Assembly (NCBI GenBank): GCA_905147135.1
Contig: LR990053.1
Coordinates: 8,196,501-8,260,500, forward strand
DNA length: 64,000 bases
Origin: Blastobasis lacticolella
Taxonomy: Eukaryota; Arthropoda; Insecta; Lepidoptera; Blastobasidae
Direction of reading: 5' to 3'
Shown here: positions 55,135 through 64,000 of the stretch, piece after piece
How positions within the stretch are numbered: position 1 is the first letter of the stretch
How the letters are laid out: each line of letters starts with the position of its first letter
Translations under genes and position numbers: made by a program
Notes under the pieces: generated by a model
What the model saw: only the letters and a program-made list of their open reading frames with translations
Told to the model about the DNA's origin: nothing
The model's database searches: none

Positions 55135-55470
55135 CATTATCATCATCAAATTAGCCGGAAGATTGCCCGCTGCTGGGCATAGGCCTCCCCCAGAGATCTC
55201 CACAAAGGCCGGTCTTGTGCCTTCCGCTTCCAACTGGTACTTGCGATTTTTACTAGATCGTCGGTCCATATAGTGGGAGGCCTGCCCACGCTGCGTCTTC
55301 CGGTACGTGGTCGCCACTCGAGAACATTCCTGCCCTATCGGCCATCAGTTCTGCGAGCTGTATGTACCTTGCCTACTGCCACTTAAGCTTGACAATCCTT
55401 TGGGCTATGTCGGTGACCTTAGTTCGCTTGCGGATCTCCTCATTCCTGATTCGATTCTGCTTTTGTTTCG
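55135..55470 (-). mobile_element. RTE-like LINE 3' fragment
   Basis: The minus strand decodes in pieces to IRNEEIRKRTKVTDIAQRIV, then GDHVPEDAAWAGLP, and ends with CCCAGCAGCGGGCAATC and GATGATAATGA. Same family as 17870-18250 and the scrap at 22655-22715. Confidence 0.65.
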
Positions 55471-55794
55471 CTGCCATAATAAAACTTATTCAATAAGCTA
55501 TCTGTAATTATTATAGAAACCAACGTAAACATTTGGGACAAATCGTGCAGAAATCGTGTACGTCTATGGGCTTTTTACATTATTCGAGTCATGCAGTTAG
55601 TTTCATGTACGTAGCAAAAATGCGCAACTGCAGATGCGTAGTCAATGTGAGGACTAAGTTGCTTCTTGCCTGTAATTGTGCTGGCTACCTTATTCTTTAA
55701 AACGAAACACAACATCACAAGCATTGTTTCTGTGTTAGGTCACGTATTTTCATATGAGGATTTGAATTCTGGGGTAGGACATATCGTCATGATC

Positions 55795-56087
55795 ATCATC
55801 CGAGCGGTCCATCCGTCATCTGCTAGGGTCCGCTTTCCTACTTTTTTCTTCTCCACTTTGTCCGATCTTTGGCATACTCGGCATACTCACCTCGTAAGCC
55901 GTCGGCTCTTGCGACCGACCCGGCAATATTAATCCATGGAATCTTGGGTCTCCCGCGGGAACTCTTTCCTGATACAGACGTCTATTTCCGCGTATCCCTG
56001 GGGTTTATGCAATACGTTACCAAACCTGCGCTAACGTATCTTTTCGATTTTATCCACGATGTCTCTCACGTCAAGGCTGCCACGGCA
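55795..56087 (-). mobile_element. RTE-type LINE, 3' part, split by mobile unit copy 2
   Basis: Complement of the RTE C-terminal region (GGGTCCGCTTTCCTACTTTT at its end, GTCTCTCACGTCAAGGCTGC near the break). The element resumes at 57769-57910 (CATACATCCACCGCAGCCTT, TCACGGACGTGTTCCGTCAG). Confidence 0.72.
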
Positions 56088-57768
56088 CAGAACATGATAG
56101 AAGTGGCATCTTCGCCATTAGTACCGAAACCGATGCCGCCGTTCCCGACCCCACTATTTTTACCACTACCCATGCAACTTAATATGCACAGGCTTACGCA
56201 CGCACACGCAAAGTCAAACGGAGCGCTGTGATAAGTCAATCGGTCACTATCACCTACACACATTGCGTTGCGTGTGTGCTGTAAATCCTCTCTGAATTTA
56301 CATTTACGCGAGGGATTGACAAAATCGAATTCTTGTCGATATTAATATTTCGATAAAATTTTAACTATTATTATGGTATTTATTATTTAATAATAATGAA
56401 TTGAAAATGTTATTATATTGAGGGGGGTGGGGCGGGGTTCAAGGACGCGTAGAGAGGAGATAGAGAGAGTAGGGGTACGGTAGATTTATCGTAGGGGTAT
56501 GGCAGCAATATGTGTGTGTGACGTGACAATACGATAGTGTGTGACGTCCTGAATAGTTCAGTGGTTAACATGCTAGTTTGCATACAAGAGGCTGCGGGTT
56601 CGTTTCCCGGCCAGGAAAAAATTTAAATGATGAATTTTAATTTCTGTAACGGGTCTGGGTGTTCTATGTTTAATTAGTATGCATTTAAAAAAAGTGTATA
56701 AGTACTATATCAATGAACGGTTTTCCAATAGGTATCTAAAGCTTTCCTTACCACTCACTAGATGGCGCCCCGACAATTTTGGTAATTGATAATCGCTTGA
56801 AATAGGTTCTTAGCAAAAGGACTAGATACGTTGTATTGGATAATATTATCAATAGCTTTAAACCAATTTAGAGGTTGTAATAAATTTATGCAAACAAAAC
56901 AAATATCAATTTGACTGAGTCAGTTCGTTTCATAGACGCTAGGATCAAGAATGGACGTAATACAAATATGAAAGGTTTGTATTAAAATGGAATATAGTGC
57001 CTTCCTTAATAATTATTCTTTGTACATTTCGTTCAACCTTTAAGAGTCATGTTTATATTAATAAATATTTTATTTTGAAGTTTGGTATTATAATAAGACC
57101 ACGCTAAATCCAAATCGCTTGTTAAAAAACAAAATTAAAAACTCTGTATGTCAACTTATGCCAACTTCCTTAAAAGTAATAGAACGTCATTTATAAAAGA
57201 CATAAAAAACCATTTGGTTTCTGTAGCATTGTTTATTTTCGTAAGTTATGAAAAATATTATTAAATAATGAGCAAACCAATTAAAAAACAAGTGAGAGAG
57301 ATAATTTTCAGCACGATTAATAATTTAGACAATAGTTCAAGCTAATCGGCTGCATAACACCACTGCCACAATCATACAGATTTTTAAAATAATTACCAAA
57401 GTTGGAGGAGCGCCATCTATTGATGCTTTTTGAAACCAACTGACAATACCTACTGGTAAAACTCCTCATTTAGCACCCATAATACAAGCTTTGCTCAGTT
57501 TAGGGCTAGATGGCGCTGTGTGAATTTGTCTACAATTAGGTATTTATTTTATTTTAGTGTTAGCTTCTTGCTCGCAATTAACGATTGCGCAAGATGGCAT
57601 ATTTTTAACATTTTAGGCACAGCTTTTATTGATGCGCACTCCGTTGAATTCCGCAAGAGACTGACGGCGCGTTCGCGCCTTTTGAAAGAAATTAGCACAT
57701 TTGCGCATAGTTGTGGCGCGACTGCACCGCCTACTTAGCTTTTCTAACTACATATTTATTTTTCTATG
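56088..57768. mobile_element. Mobile unit copy 2 (1.7 kb)
   Basis: Flanked by the 9-bp direct repeat GCCACGGCA (56079-56087 and 57769-57777). Removing it restores a continuous RTE sequence. It starts CAGAACATGATAGAAG and ends TTTTTCTATG like copy 1. The left 600 bases match 13552-14190 closely, including the family-2 SINE. It has an extra 750 bases (about 56716-57468) in the SINE and lacks about 350 bases present in copy 1 (about 14315-14668). The exon-like stretch ending CGATAPPT is repeated (57618-57738) with several amino-acid changes. Confidence 0.78.
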
Positions 57769-57910
57769 GCCACGGCAGTACTAGTTACGCACTCGATCAA
57801 GACGAGTAATATTATGCCATACATCCACCGCAGCCTTTTCATTTCGTTGGAGTAGAGTTCACGGACGTGTTCCGTCAGGGCGGTTTAGCAGCCCTAGAGC
57901 ATAACAGTTT
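57769..57910 (-). mobile_element. RTE-type LINE, continuation after mobile unit copy 2
   Basis: Minus-strand sense matches the RTE block upstream of the C-terminal EEARLRWFGH region, as in 20260-20360. With 55795-56087 it forms one element. Confidence 0.65.
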
Positions 57911-59049
57911 AACAGACACTAATTAAAAAAGCATATTATAGTGTACAGATTATCTTGAGGACTAAAATCTTCGGGAGAAATAGTTATTTTATGATTTTAT
58001 TTGTTAATTGACTTTATTAATTTTATTTATAATTATTTGAATTTAATTTGACATTTTAATTTTATTTGATATGCTATTTAAATTTTAATTTGGATTAATG
58101 TGATATTTTATTTCAATGACGTGACATTTTTATTCAATTAATTTAATTGTATAATAATACATTTAATGTAATTTTAAATTTTATATTAAGTAAGTCACAT
58201 ACTAATGACTATACACATGGTAGCCATACCATACATGAATTTTGTGATGTGTATTATGGATAATTTACGATATTGTTTATTACTGGGACTTCAATAAGTG
58301 TATTCTGAGAATATTTATATTTAATAAAAAAAATTGTTCTTATTTGAACAGGCCTAATTAAGCTCTCATATATTAGCCCCTTGATCTTGATCGAGATTTT
58401 AGTGTCTTGGGAAGGATTTACTAGATACTTATGAAAATTTGAGTAGTAAAGTAAATTATAATATGTCTATTCCACACTGACACACGGTACAATCAACAAA
58501 TATTTTAATAGAAAAAAAACACAGAGAAACAAATTTTAGAACACACTATAATGTCGTGCTATGAGGGAAGTGTAATGGGGTCATTCAGATTATTTCATTA
58601 TATTGTACGGGACTCACACGCGACGTACCTTTTCGATTTGTTTTCCCGACGTTTCGGTAGGTTACTCCCACTGTGATCACGAGAAGACTGCAGTGGAGAG
58701 GTGACAGCTGCGGTGCAGTGCGGGTAGACTTCCTATCCTCACATACACACACTCACAGCATTTTCCACAGTAGAGGCCGTTGTGGGACAGAGGCGTGAGC
58801 TTTATGTATGTATGTGTATGCATACTTTTAACTACATCCAATACCAAAAGTATTAAGAACGAATCCATTCAGGATAGGCATTAGCGTAATTTTTTGTTGT
58901 CGGAGTCCAATATTATCTTTTAGTAATTCAGACCCATCATCTATATACTACAGGACCTGTAGACCTTTTTTTTAAGACGGGAAATCTTCGAAAGATACCA
59001 CGTCACCCGAAGGAATGACGGTAGACATATGGGATTGCCCGAAAAAGGA
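57911..59049. other. AT-rich gene-free stretch
   Basis: Between 58010 and 58190 the word ATTTTAATTT and variants recur. A scrap CAGACCCATCATCTATATAC at about 58928 resembles the start of a LINE reverse transcriptase (compare 47187). Confidence 0.45.
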
Positions 59050-59310
59050 CCCTTTTTTTAATGTCATACGGTAGGCAAACAAGCAAGCGGGTCACCTGAT
59101 GGAAAGTGGTCACCACTGCCTATAGACATTAGCAAAACTAAGAGTATCGCTAATGCGTTGCCCACCACTATAACACGTTGCTTTGGCAGTAAAAAGGCAA
59201 ATGCCCCCTCCACTGCCAAAGCCACGGTTCCCCAAATCCCCACCCCATGGAGCACTAGAAACCTTACTCATTGGCAGAAACACAATACTATTTAAAAGAG
59301 TATTAACTTA
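59050..59310 (-). mobile_element. LINE 3' tail repeat, copy 4
   Basis: Short T run, then GGCAAACAAGCAAGCGGGTC to AATACTATTTAAAAGAGTATT. Confidence 0.75.
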
Positions 59311-59334
59311 ACTTTTTGGAGCAGGGATGATGAC

Positions 59335-59575
59335 TTACTTACTTACAGCGCAGGCTCAGCGACCCAAAGTGGATCTTGACCTCCGACACCAGCGATCGCC
59401 ATCTCTTCCTATCCTGCGCCATCTCCTGCCAATCGTGGATACCTAGTGGGTGCAGTTCCTAGCTATTTCAGGACTTCATCCATCCAGCGATGTCTGGGTC
59501 GCCTGACCGGTCGCCGTCCGCCTGGCCGACTCACATATGCTCTCCTTACGGTACGATTCTCCCGGGATGATGACT
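59335..59575 (-). mobile_element. RTE-like LINE 3' end
   Basis: The minus strand shows GGRRPVRRPRHRWMDEVLK, the arginine/proline-rich C-terminal pattern of RTE-like ORFs. Truncated, with stops. Confidence 0.6.
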
Positions 59576-59689
59576 GGGTCAATATTTTTTAATTCTATTT
59601 TGTCCGTCAAATAAACTATCAAAAATATTGCATGGGATAGCGGGCATAATAGGGACCTTAAGGAAAATGAACAATAAAAGTTTTACGCC

Positions 59690-60005
59690 TTACGAGTCAA
59701 CGATTCCATATCGACAAGCAAATTAGTAAAATACTGGTTGTCGAAAGGACTTTGGGATAATGTGTTTGTTCTATCGTATGTACAATGTCCTGAGGAACGT
59801 TTTGATCTGGTGCACCCAGCACCGCTTTCTGCCATCGTACTATCCGTCGCAGGCTGGGTGCTTGTTGCCTCTGGCAATCTTTGTTGGTGTCCACGTGACG
59901 GTTCGAAAGAACGTTTCTCGCTTATACTATTCGGATGTGGAGTGAGCTGCCAGACGCAGTGTTTTCCCTGATACGGAATCGTTCATAAAGTATATTAAGG
60001 TCTCA
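59690..60005 (+). mobile_element. LINE C-terminal fragment, relative of the lipase C intron LINE
   Basis: GGACTTTGGGATAATGTGTTTG, GAGGAACGTTTTGATCTGGT and ATTCGGATGTGGAGTGAGCT parallel 48010-48250. In protein terms FDLVxPAPF and RMWSELPDAV are readable across frameshifts. Confidence 0.65.
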
Positions 60006-60524
60006 GTGCAAATTCTATATGAGCACCCAGTAAACGTTTCGTTGTATCTCACGAAATATTACATGTTTCTCATAACAATCTGTCCGATTGTTATTTATTC
60101 ATTATCACGATACCCTGGCGTTAATCCAGATTATTACTATAGCGCGGTGTGCGGTGTTCCTTGTCTACTTAGCTCGATTGTTTTCATCCTTTGTGATGAG
60201 TTTGTTGGCACGCGAGTCAGTCCGATAGTAATCTGAAATTATTCAATTCTCGTTAAAGATCAAAGCAATTTTTATTTCAGTTTGTTGTCAATAGAAATCT
60301 ATTGAATTACGTCACAGAGGTTCCACGTGGATCTTATCAAAGCTTAATGAATTCTATTTCCATTTATTTAGTTGTGGGAATACAAGGGTAAACGCCAAGG
60401 GACCGTGGGGGTTTGATTTCTGTTTGTGTACGGAGCTTATTATAATATAAATCAAAATAATAGAAGTGCAAGATTTAATGAAAACATTGAAAGAGGAAGA
60501 CCGAGACGTAGGTAGATATTTTAG

Positions 60525-60710
60525 GTTAGGTCTCGCTCATTTTGCCCCCACACACAAAATTCAAATCGTCATGCCACCTGCCAACGGGTATGAATGTGAG
60601 TGCCCGCCTTATTGTGAACAACTGAAATTATCGAATCACATGAGCTATGAACTGATTAACATCAGTAAAAAGAGAGACAAAACTTTAACATTTTTTTACA
60701 TTAAAAGTTT
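60525..60710 (+). CDS. Candidate exon, pickpocket (DEG/ENaC)-like cysteine region
   Basis: After a TATTTTAG acceptor at 60517-60524 the frame codes HKIQIVMPPANGYECECPPY, then CEQLKLSNHMSYELINISKK, ending at a good donor GTAAGA (60711). The C-x-C-P-P-x-C arrangement before a YxxxI-type strand recalls the extracellular cysteine-rich end of insect pickpocket sodium channels. The following transmembrane exon was not found nearby, nor a preceding one. It may be a lone exon fragment, a pseudogene or a coincidence. Confidence 0.22.
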
Positions 60711-61619
60711 GTAAGATTGTAACAAAAGTCAATAATAATTAGGGATTAATGAGCGAGCCCAGACCTGAATTGACAGACATTGCTACACATTTATAACTTT
60801 TAAAAGCTAGATAATTATGAGAGGTGTGTCTGAAAGTTCCATTTCTCTTCTATTTATTTCTTGTAATTACTTACTTCTTGATTTTATAGATTACAATATA
60901 TTTTTATTCTTACATTCTTCCATTGTTAATTAACGATTATAATTTCTGAAACAATTCTGCCGACGAAAACACCTACCTACATTTTAAAACGACTAACATC
61001 GATCATTGAATCATGCACAATTATATAGACACAGATCACAGGCTAACACATTCGACAGTCATCGTCGACGAAGGTTTTCAACTAATTGGTTTGATGCTTT
61101 AAAGCGAAGACCTGGAAATGGATCAATGAGCTGGATTCCGAATAATTCTACTACTTTTATACTACCAAATGGATATCATGACAGTCGATAGACTTCTTTG
61201 TGATATGGCTGGTTCGAGCACAAGTACCTACCTTACAGTAGCAGTTAATCTTTTGACCATTTTACGACTCTGACCTGGCATTCGAATTCTTGATTGATAC
61301 AAACTCTGACCCCGCTGAGTCTCACCTGGATCTCAAAAGTGTTATAAAGAAGTATATCTATAAATACTCTTAGAACCTCCGAGTTCCAAGCTCCAGACTT
61401 TTAAAGCTAGCTCTGAACTTTTTTCCAAAATTTCAAGAAAATATTTGACATGACTTGTTAAAACAACAAACATGAAACATACCCTATGTCTTTCGAATAT
61501 TAGATAAACTCAACAATCCCTCCTGGGACAAAGTATCATTGCCTTTTCGATATTGATCGATCGGTCTGGGTATTTGGATAGTGTTGAGCCTTTTTATCCT
61601 CGGTGAACAGATCACAGTT
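60711..61619. other. Gene-free stretch
   Basis: A 61-codon ORF at 61006-61191 is unrecognised. No repeat ends are seen. Confidence 0.35.
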
Positions 61620-61885
61620 CCTAGTTAATAAGATTTTGTCAAAACTGGGGACGTTTGATTCGGCATTCTCCACCGAGGCCAAAAATGCTTGGCATGCTGG
61701 TGCTGCCATAGTTGAGAACACCAAGCCGCGCAAGTATCCTAGTCTTTATATTTGTACCTTTTGGCTTTGAAACTCTTGGGCTGTGGGGACCAGGCGCACA
61801 TTCCTTGTACAGGGAATTATCTAAGAGTCTGGTCGAAATTGCGAATGACCAGAAGGCTGGCCTCTTCTTGAGTCAGCGCTAAAGC
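61620..61885 (+). mobile_element. Decayed LINE polyprotein fragment
   Basis: With frameshifts the plus strand reads WHAGAAIVENTKPRKYPSLY, then FETLGLWGPGAHSLYRELSK, then EIANDQKAGLFLSQR. This corresponds to the C-terminal region of certain LINE polyproteins (ETxGxWGPxAxxLxxEL and an Arg-Ala-Gly-Leu-Gln-Arg-type motif). Low-confidence lineage. Confidence 0.5.
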
Positions 61886-62029
61886 CTCGCCTTTATTTAA
61901 CAGAGATAATAAAAAACAACTATTGCAATATTAAAAAAAAGTCTTACCCTAACAAAAACAACCTTAATTCTAACTAAAGTAAGGATAAAAAAAACGATTT
62001 TATATATTTAAAAAGAAAGTATATTATCA

Positions 62030-62135
62030 GTTATCTAAGACCCATAACCCAAGTTTTGCTTAGTTTGGGGCTAGATGGAGGGCGCTGTGTGAATTTGCCC
62101 AAGTATATTTATTTATTTTTATTTATTTATGTATG
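62030..62135 (+). mobile_element. SINE family 2, 3' tail only
   Basis: AGACCCATAACCCAAGTTTT to GGCGCTGTGTGAATTTGCCC and ATTTATTTATTTTTATTTA. Confidence 0.7.
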
Positions 62136-62649
62136 AAGCTAGCTTAAATCTCGTTTTACATATATACTAGTTATTGAAGAAGTCACTAGCAAAATTATAA
62201 AATACCAGTGAAAGACAACTTTTTTACAACTGACGAAACCGACTTCACATTGTATGAATGTTCTAAGTCATAACATTTTTATTAGCTCGCCACTAAGATG
62301 CTTGCCAAATTTTATTGCGCTAGAACTGTTTACCGGCACCGTAGAATGTTTCAACTGGCCACTGTAACTGATTAAACTTGCATTAAAACGCTTTATTGCT
62401 GGGGACGGCCCACAATTGGTAGTTGGCTCCAGTTCTGCTCTTTTAGTGACGCAAACACTCGCAAACTTTTATGTGAAATCCGGACTTGAATGTGTTTAGT
62501 AATATAATAAACATTACGGCAGGACATCGCAGCAAAGTATGTTTTTGCCCGAATGGTGAAAATACAACCCTATTGCTAAACGTCCGCAGTCTGTCTATTA
62601 CAGTGCTATCTATATCTATGGAACAGATATTCACTTAATTTTTTTAGGG

Positions 62650-62830
62650 AATTATCATCATCATCTTGTCGTTGAAACCCGAAGTTCTCCCGCGCGACAC
62701 GCGAGTGCCCGGGGTCCGCTTTCCTGCTCTTCTTAGTTCACTTTGCTCGACTTTCGTCATCCGTGATGGTGAGTCCGTTAGCACGCATGTCACTCTTAAC
62801 GATGTTCAGCCATAAGTTGCACTTAGTACA
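62650..62830 (-). mobile_element. RTE-type LINE 3' end
   Basis: Starts CATCATCATCTTGTCG on the plus strand, then GGGGTCCGCTTTCCTGCTCT. This is the complement of the RTE tail seen at 19957 and 23712, with SKADPG-type coding degraded. Confidence 0.6.
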
Positions 62831-64000
62831 AAAGCAAGCGAGAGACCTATGTAACTGGAAATTGTACTATGGTGATACCATACCTACCTATTTCTATAAA
62901 AACATTTTTAATTAATTTATGTACCTACCAAAACAAAATAAAACACGTATTTAGAAGAGAGTGAACTTCATGAGACGACAGCGGATAATAATATTAGTAA
63001 AGACTTACCGAATCTGGGAATAGACTGGAATTGAGATTAATTTATTGTACAATACAATTAGAGAGTACAATTTGAAATTCGAAACTTTGTATAGTATTTC
63101 TTTGTTTGTTTGAACCTGTTGCCATGATTCATTACCATGTCGTACCTTTCTATTGTATTGTTCAAGTTTAAAGAGAATGTTTAAAAGCCTGTACTTGACA
63201 CTGGCTCCGCTAAGGAGGAGAAAAGTTAGAGCTTCGCTCTATGTTATACTTTATAATTTAATTCTGAGACAAGAAAGGCTGTATAAACTTATGATCCAGG
63301 TGCCTAACTGTCAAAACTCTTCGGGTGGACGCTGTAACGTAGAGTTGCAACGATGTAAATGCTTTATTCGTTAAAATGTAAGTAAAAAGTGTCCATAAAA
63401 ATTGTACTATAACAGTTGCTTACGTCATAGGAACGCGAGATAAGGTCCTTATTAGGATGCTCAATATCAATTAATAGTTTGCGATAGAACGATCTATGAT
63501 CATTTCTCTACGTGATAAAAGAAGACGTAGAATGAAGGTCACATAGCTCTGATGACTGTAAAAGTGAAGTAGATAATAATATACCATACTAAGTATACCA
63601 TACTATGTTTAATATAATGCCTGAATTAAATGTTATATTATTGTAATTCTCTTTATTCACTTTTCCGTCTTAAATTTAAATTTTTTGCTCATAAATATAT
63701 TTTAGACGTTCATGAGACAGACATGTTAGTCAATCTCTTTAGCATGGACTTATTTAAAATTGAAAACGGAACGTCGATCGGAGCGCCACCTCGCGGATGG
63801 CTGTAACTACAAGTAACGTTAGATTCGGCGGCCGCAAAGACTTTTGGACCAAGAACAAGAATAATAGTTATCCATCCATTTAAGAGCTGCGTGAAAACTC
63901 CAGAAAGTAAAAACGTGAGTACAGAATGTACTGTAAACAATGTCTAGCGAGTCAAGCAGTGCGTACGTGGTACCATGAGTATGTGGAGGGTTTTGAAAAT
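62831..64000. other. Gene-free right end of window
   Basis: A repeat shared with 44320-44600 lies at about 63745-63945. ORFs at 63153-63374 (plus) and 63710-63940 (minus) are unrecognised. No gene supported. Confidence 0.4.

Overview
The window looks like nuclear DNA of a moth or butterfly (Lepidoptera, perhaps a noctuoid). It is AT-rich and densely seeded with transposon relics. Its only confidently recognised single-copy genes are three intron-containing secreted lipases of the insect neutral (pancreatic-type) lipase family. The lineage call rests on the lipase type, the tRNA-headed SINEs ending in ATTTATTT, the RTE-type LINE tails ending in GATGATGAT and the CAGGCAAGCGGGCCACCTGATGG-type LINE tails. 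It is an inference, not a database match.

Layout. 1-12.8 kb: a near-identical duplication (1-8003 and 10126-12805). The left copy is split by a 5.3-kb element with 31-bp terminal inverted repeats and a TA target duplication; the right copy is the intact empty site. The DNA between the copies (8.0-10.1 kb) carries a degenerate serial repeat. 13.2-15.2 kb: an RTE relic, a discrete 1.3-kb mobile unit (second copy at 56.1-57.8 kb) and an unrecognised terminal-exon-like ORF. 15.4-19.7 kb: lipase gene A, minus strand. 20-27.4 kb: broken RTE elements, a SINE and a mariner relic containing a long hairpin. 28.3-31.4 kb: lipase gene B, minus strand. 31.9-46.5 kb: mostly repeats (SINEs, LINE tails, a hAT-type MITE, perfect hairpins, an inverted repeat pair) and one possible small two-exon gene. 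46.9-52.6 kb: lipase gene C, plus strand, with a LINE in intron 1. 52.8-64 kb: more retroelement debris, the second copy of the 1.3/1.7-kb unit inserted in an RTE element, and a weak candidate exon of a pickpocket-type channel.

The three lipases share six exons of nearly identical length, the same intron phases, intact Ser-Asp-His triads and a minimal lid. They also share a promoter layout: a TATA box 44-46 bases before the ATG and, farther upstream, a conserved block with a GATA-factor site. A and B are tandem on the minus strand; C faces away from B. They were probably made by local duplication and are probably secreted digestive (midgut) enzymes. The rest of the window is mainly useful as a record of nested transposition, with several insertions whose target sites can be read directly.
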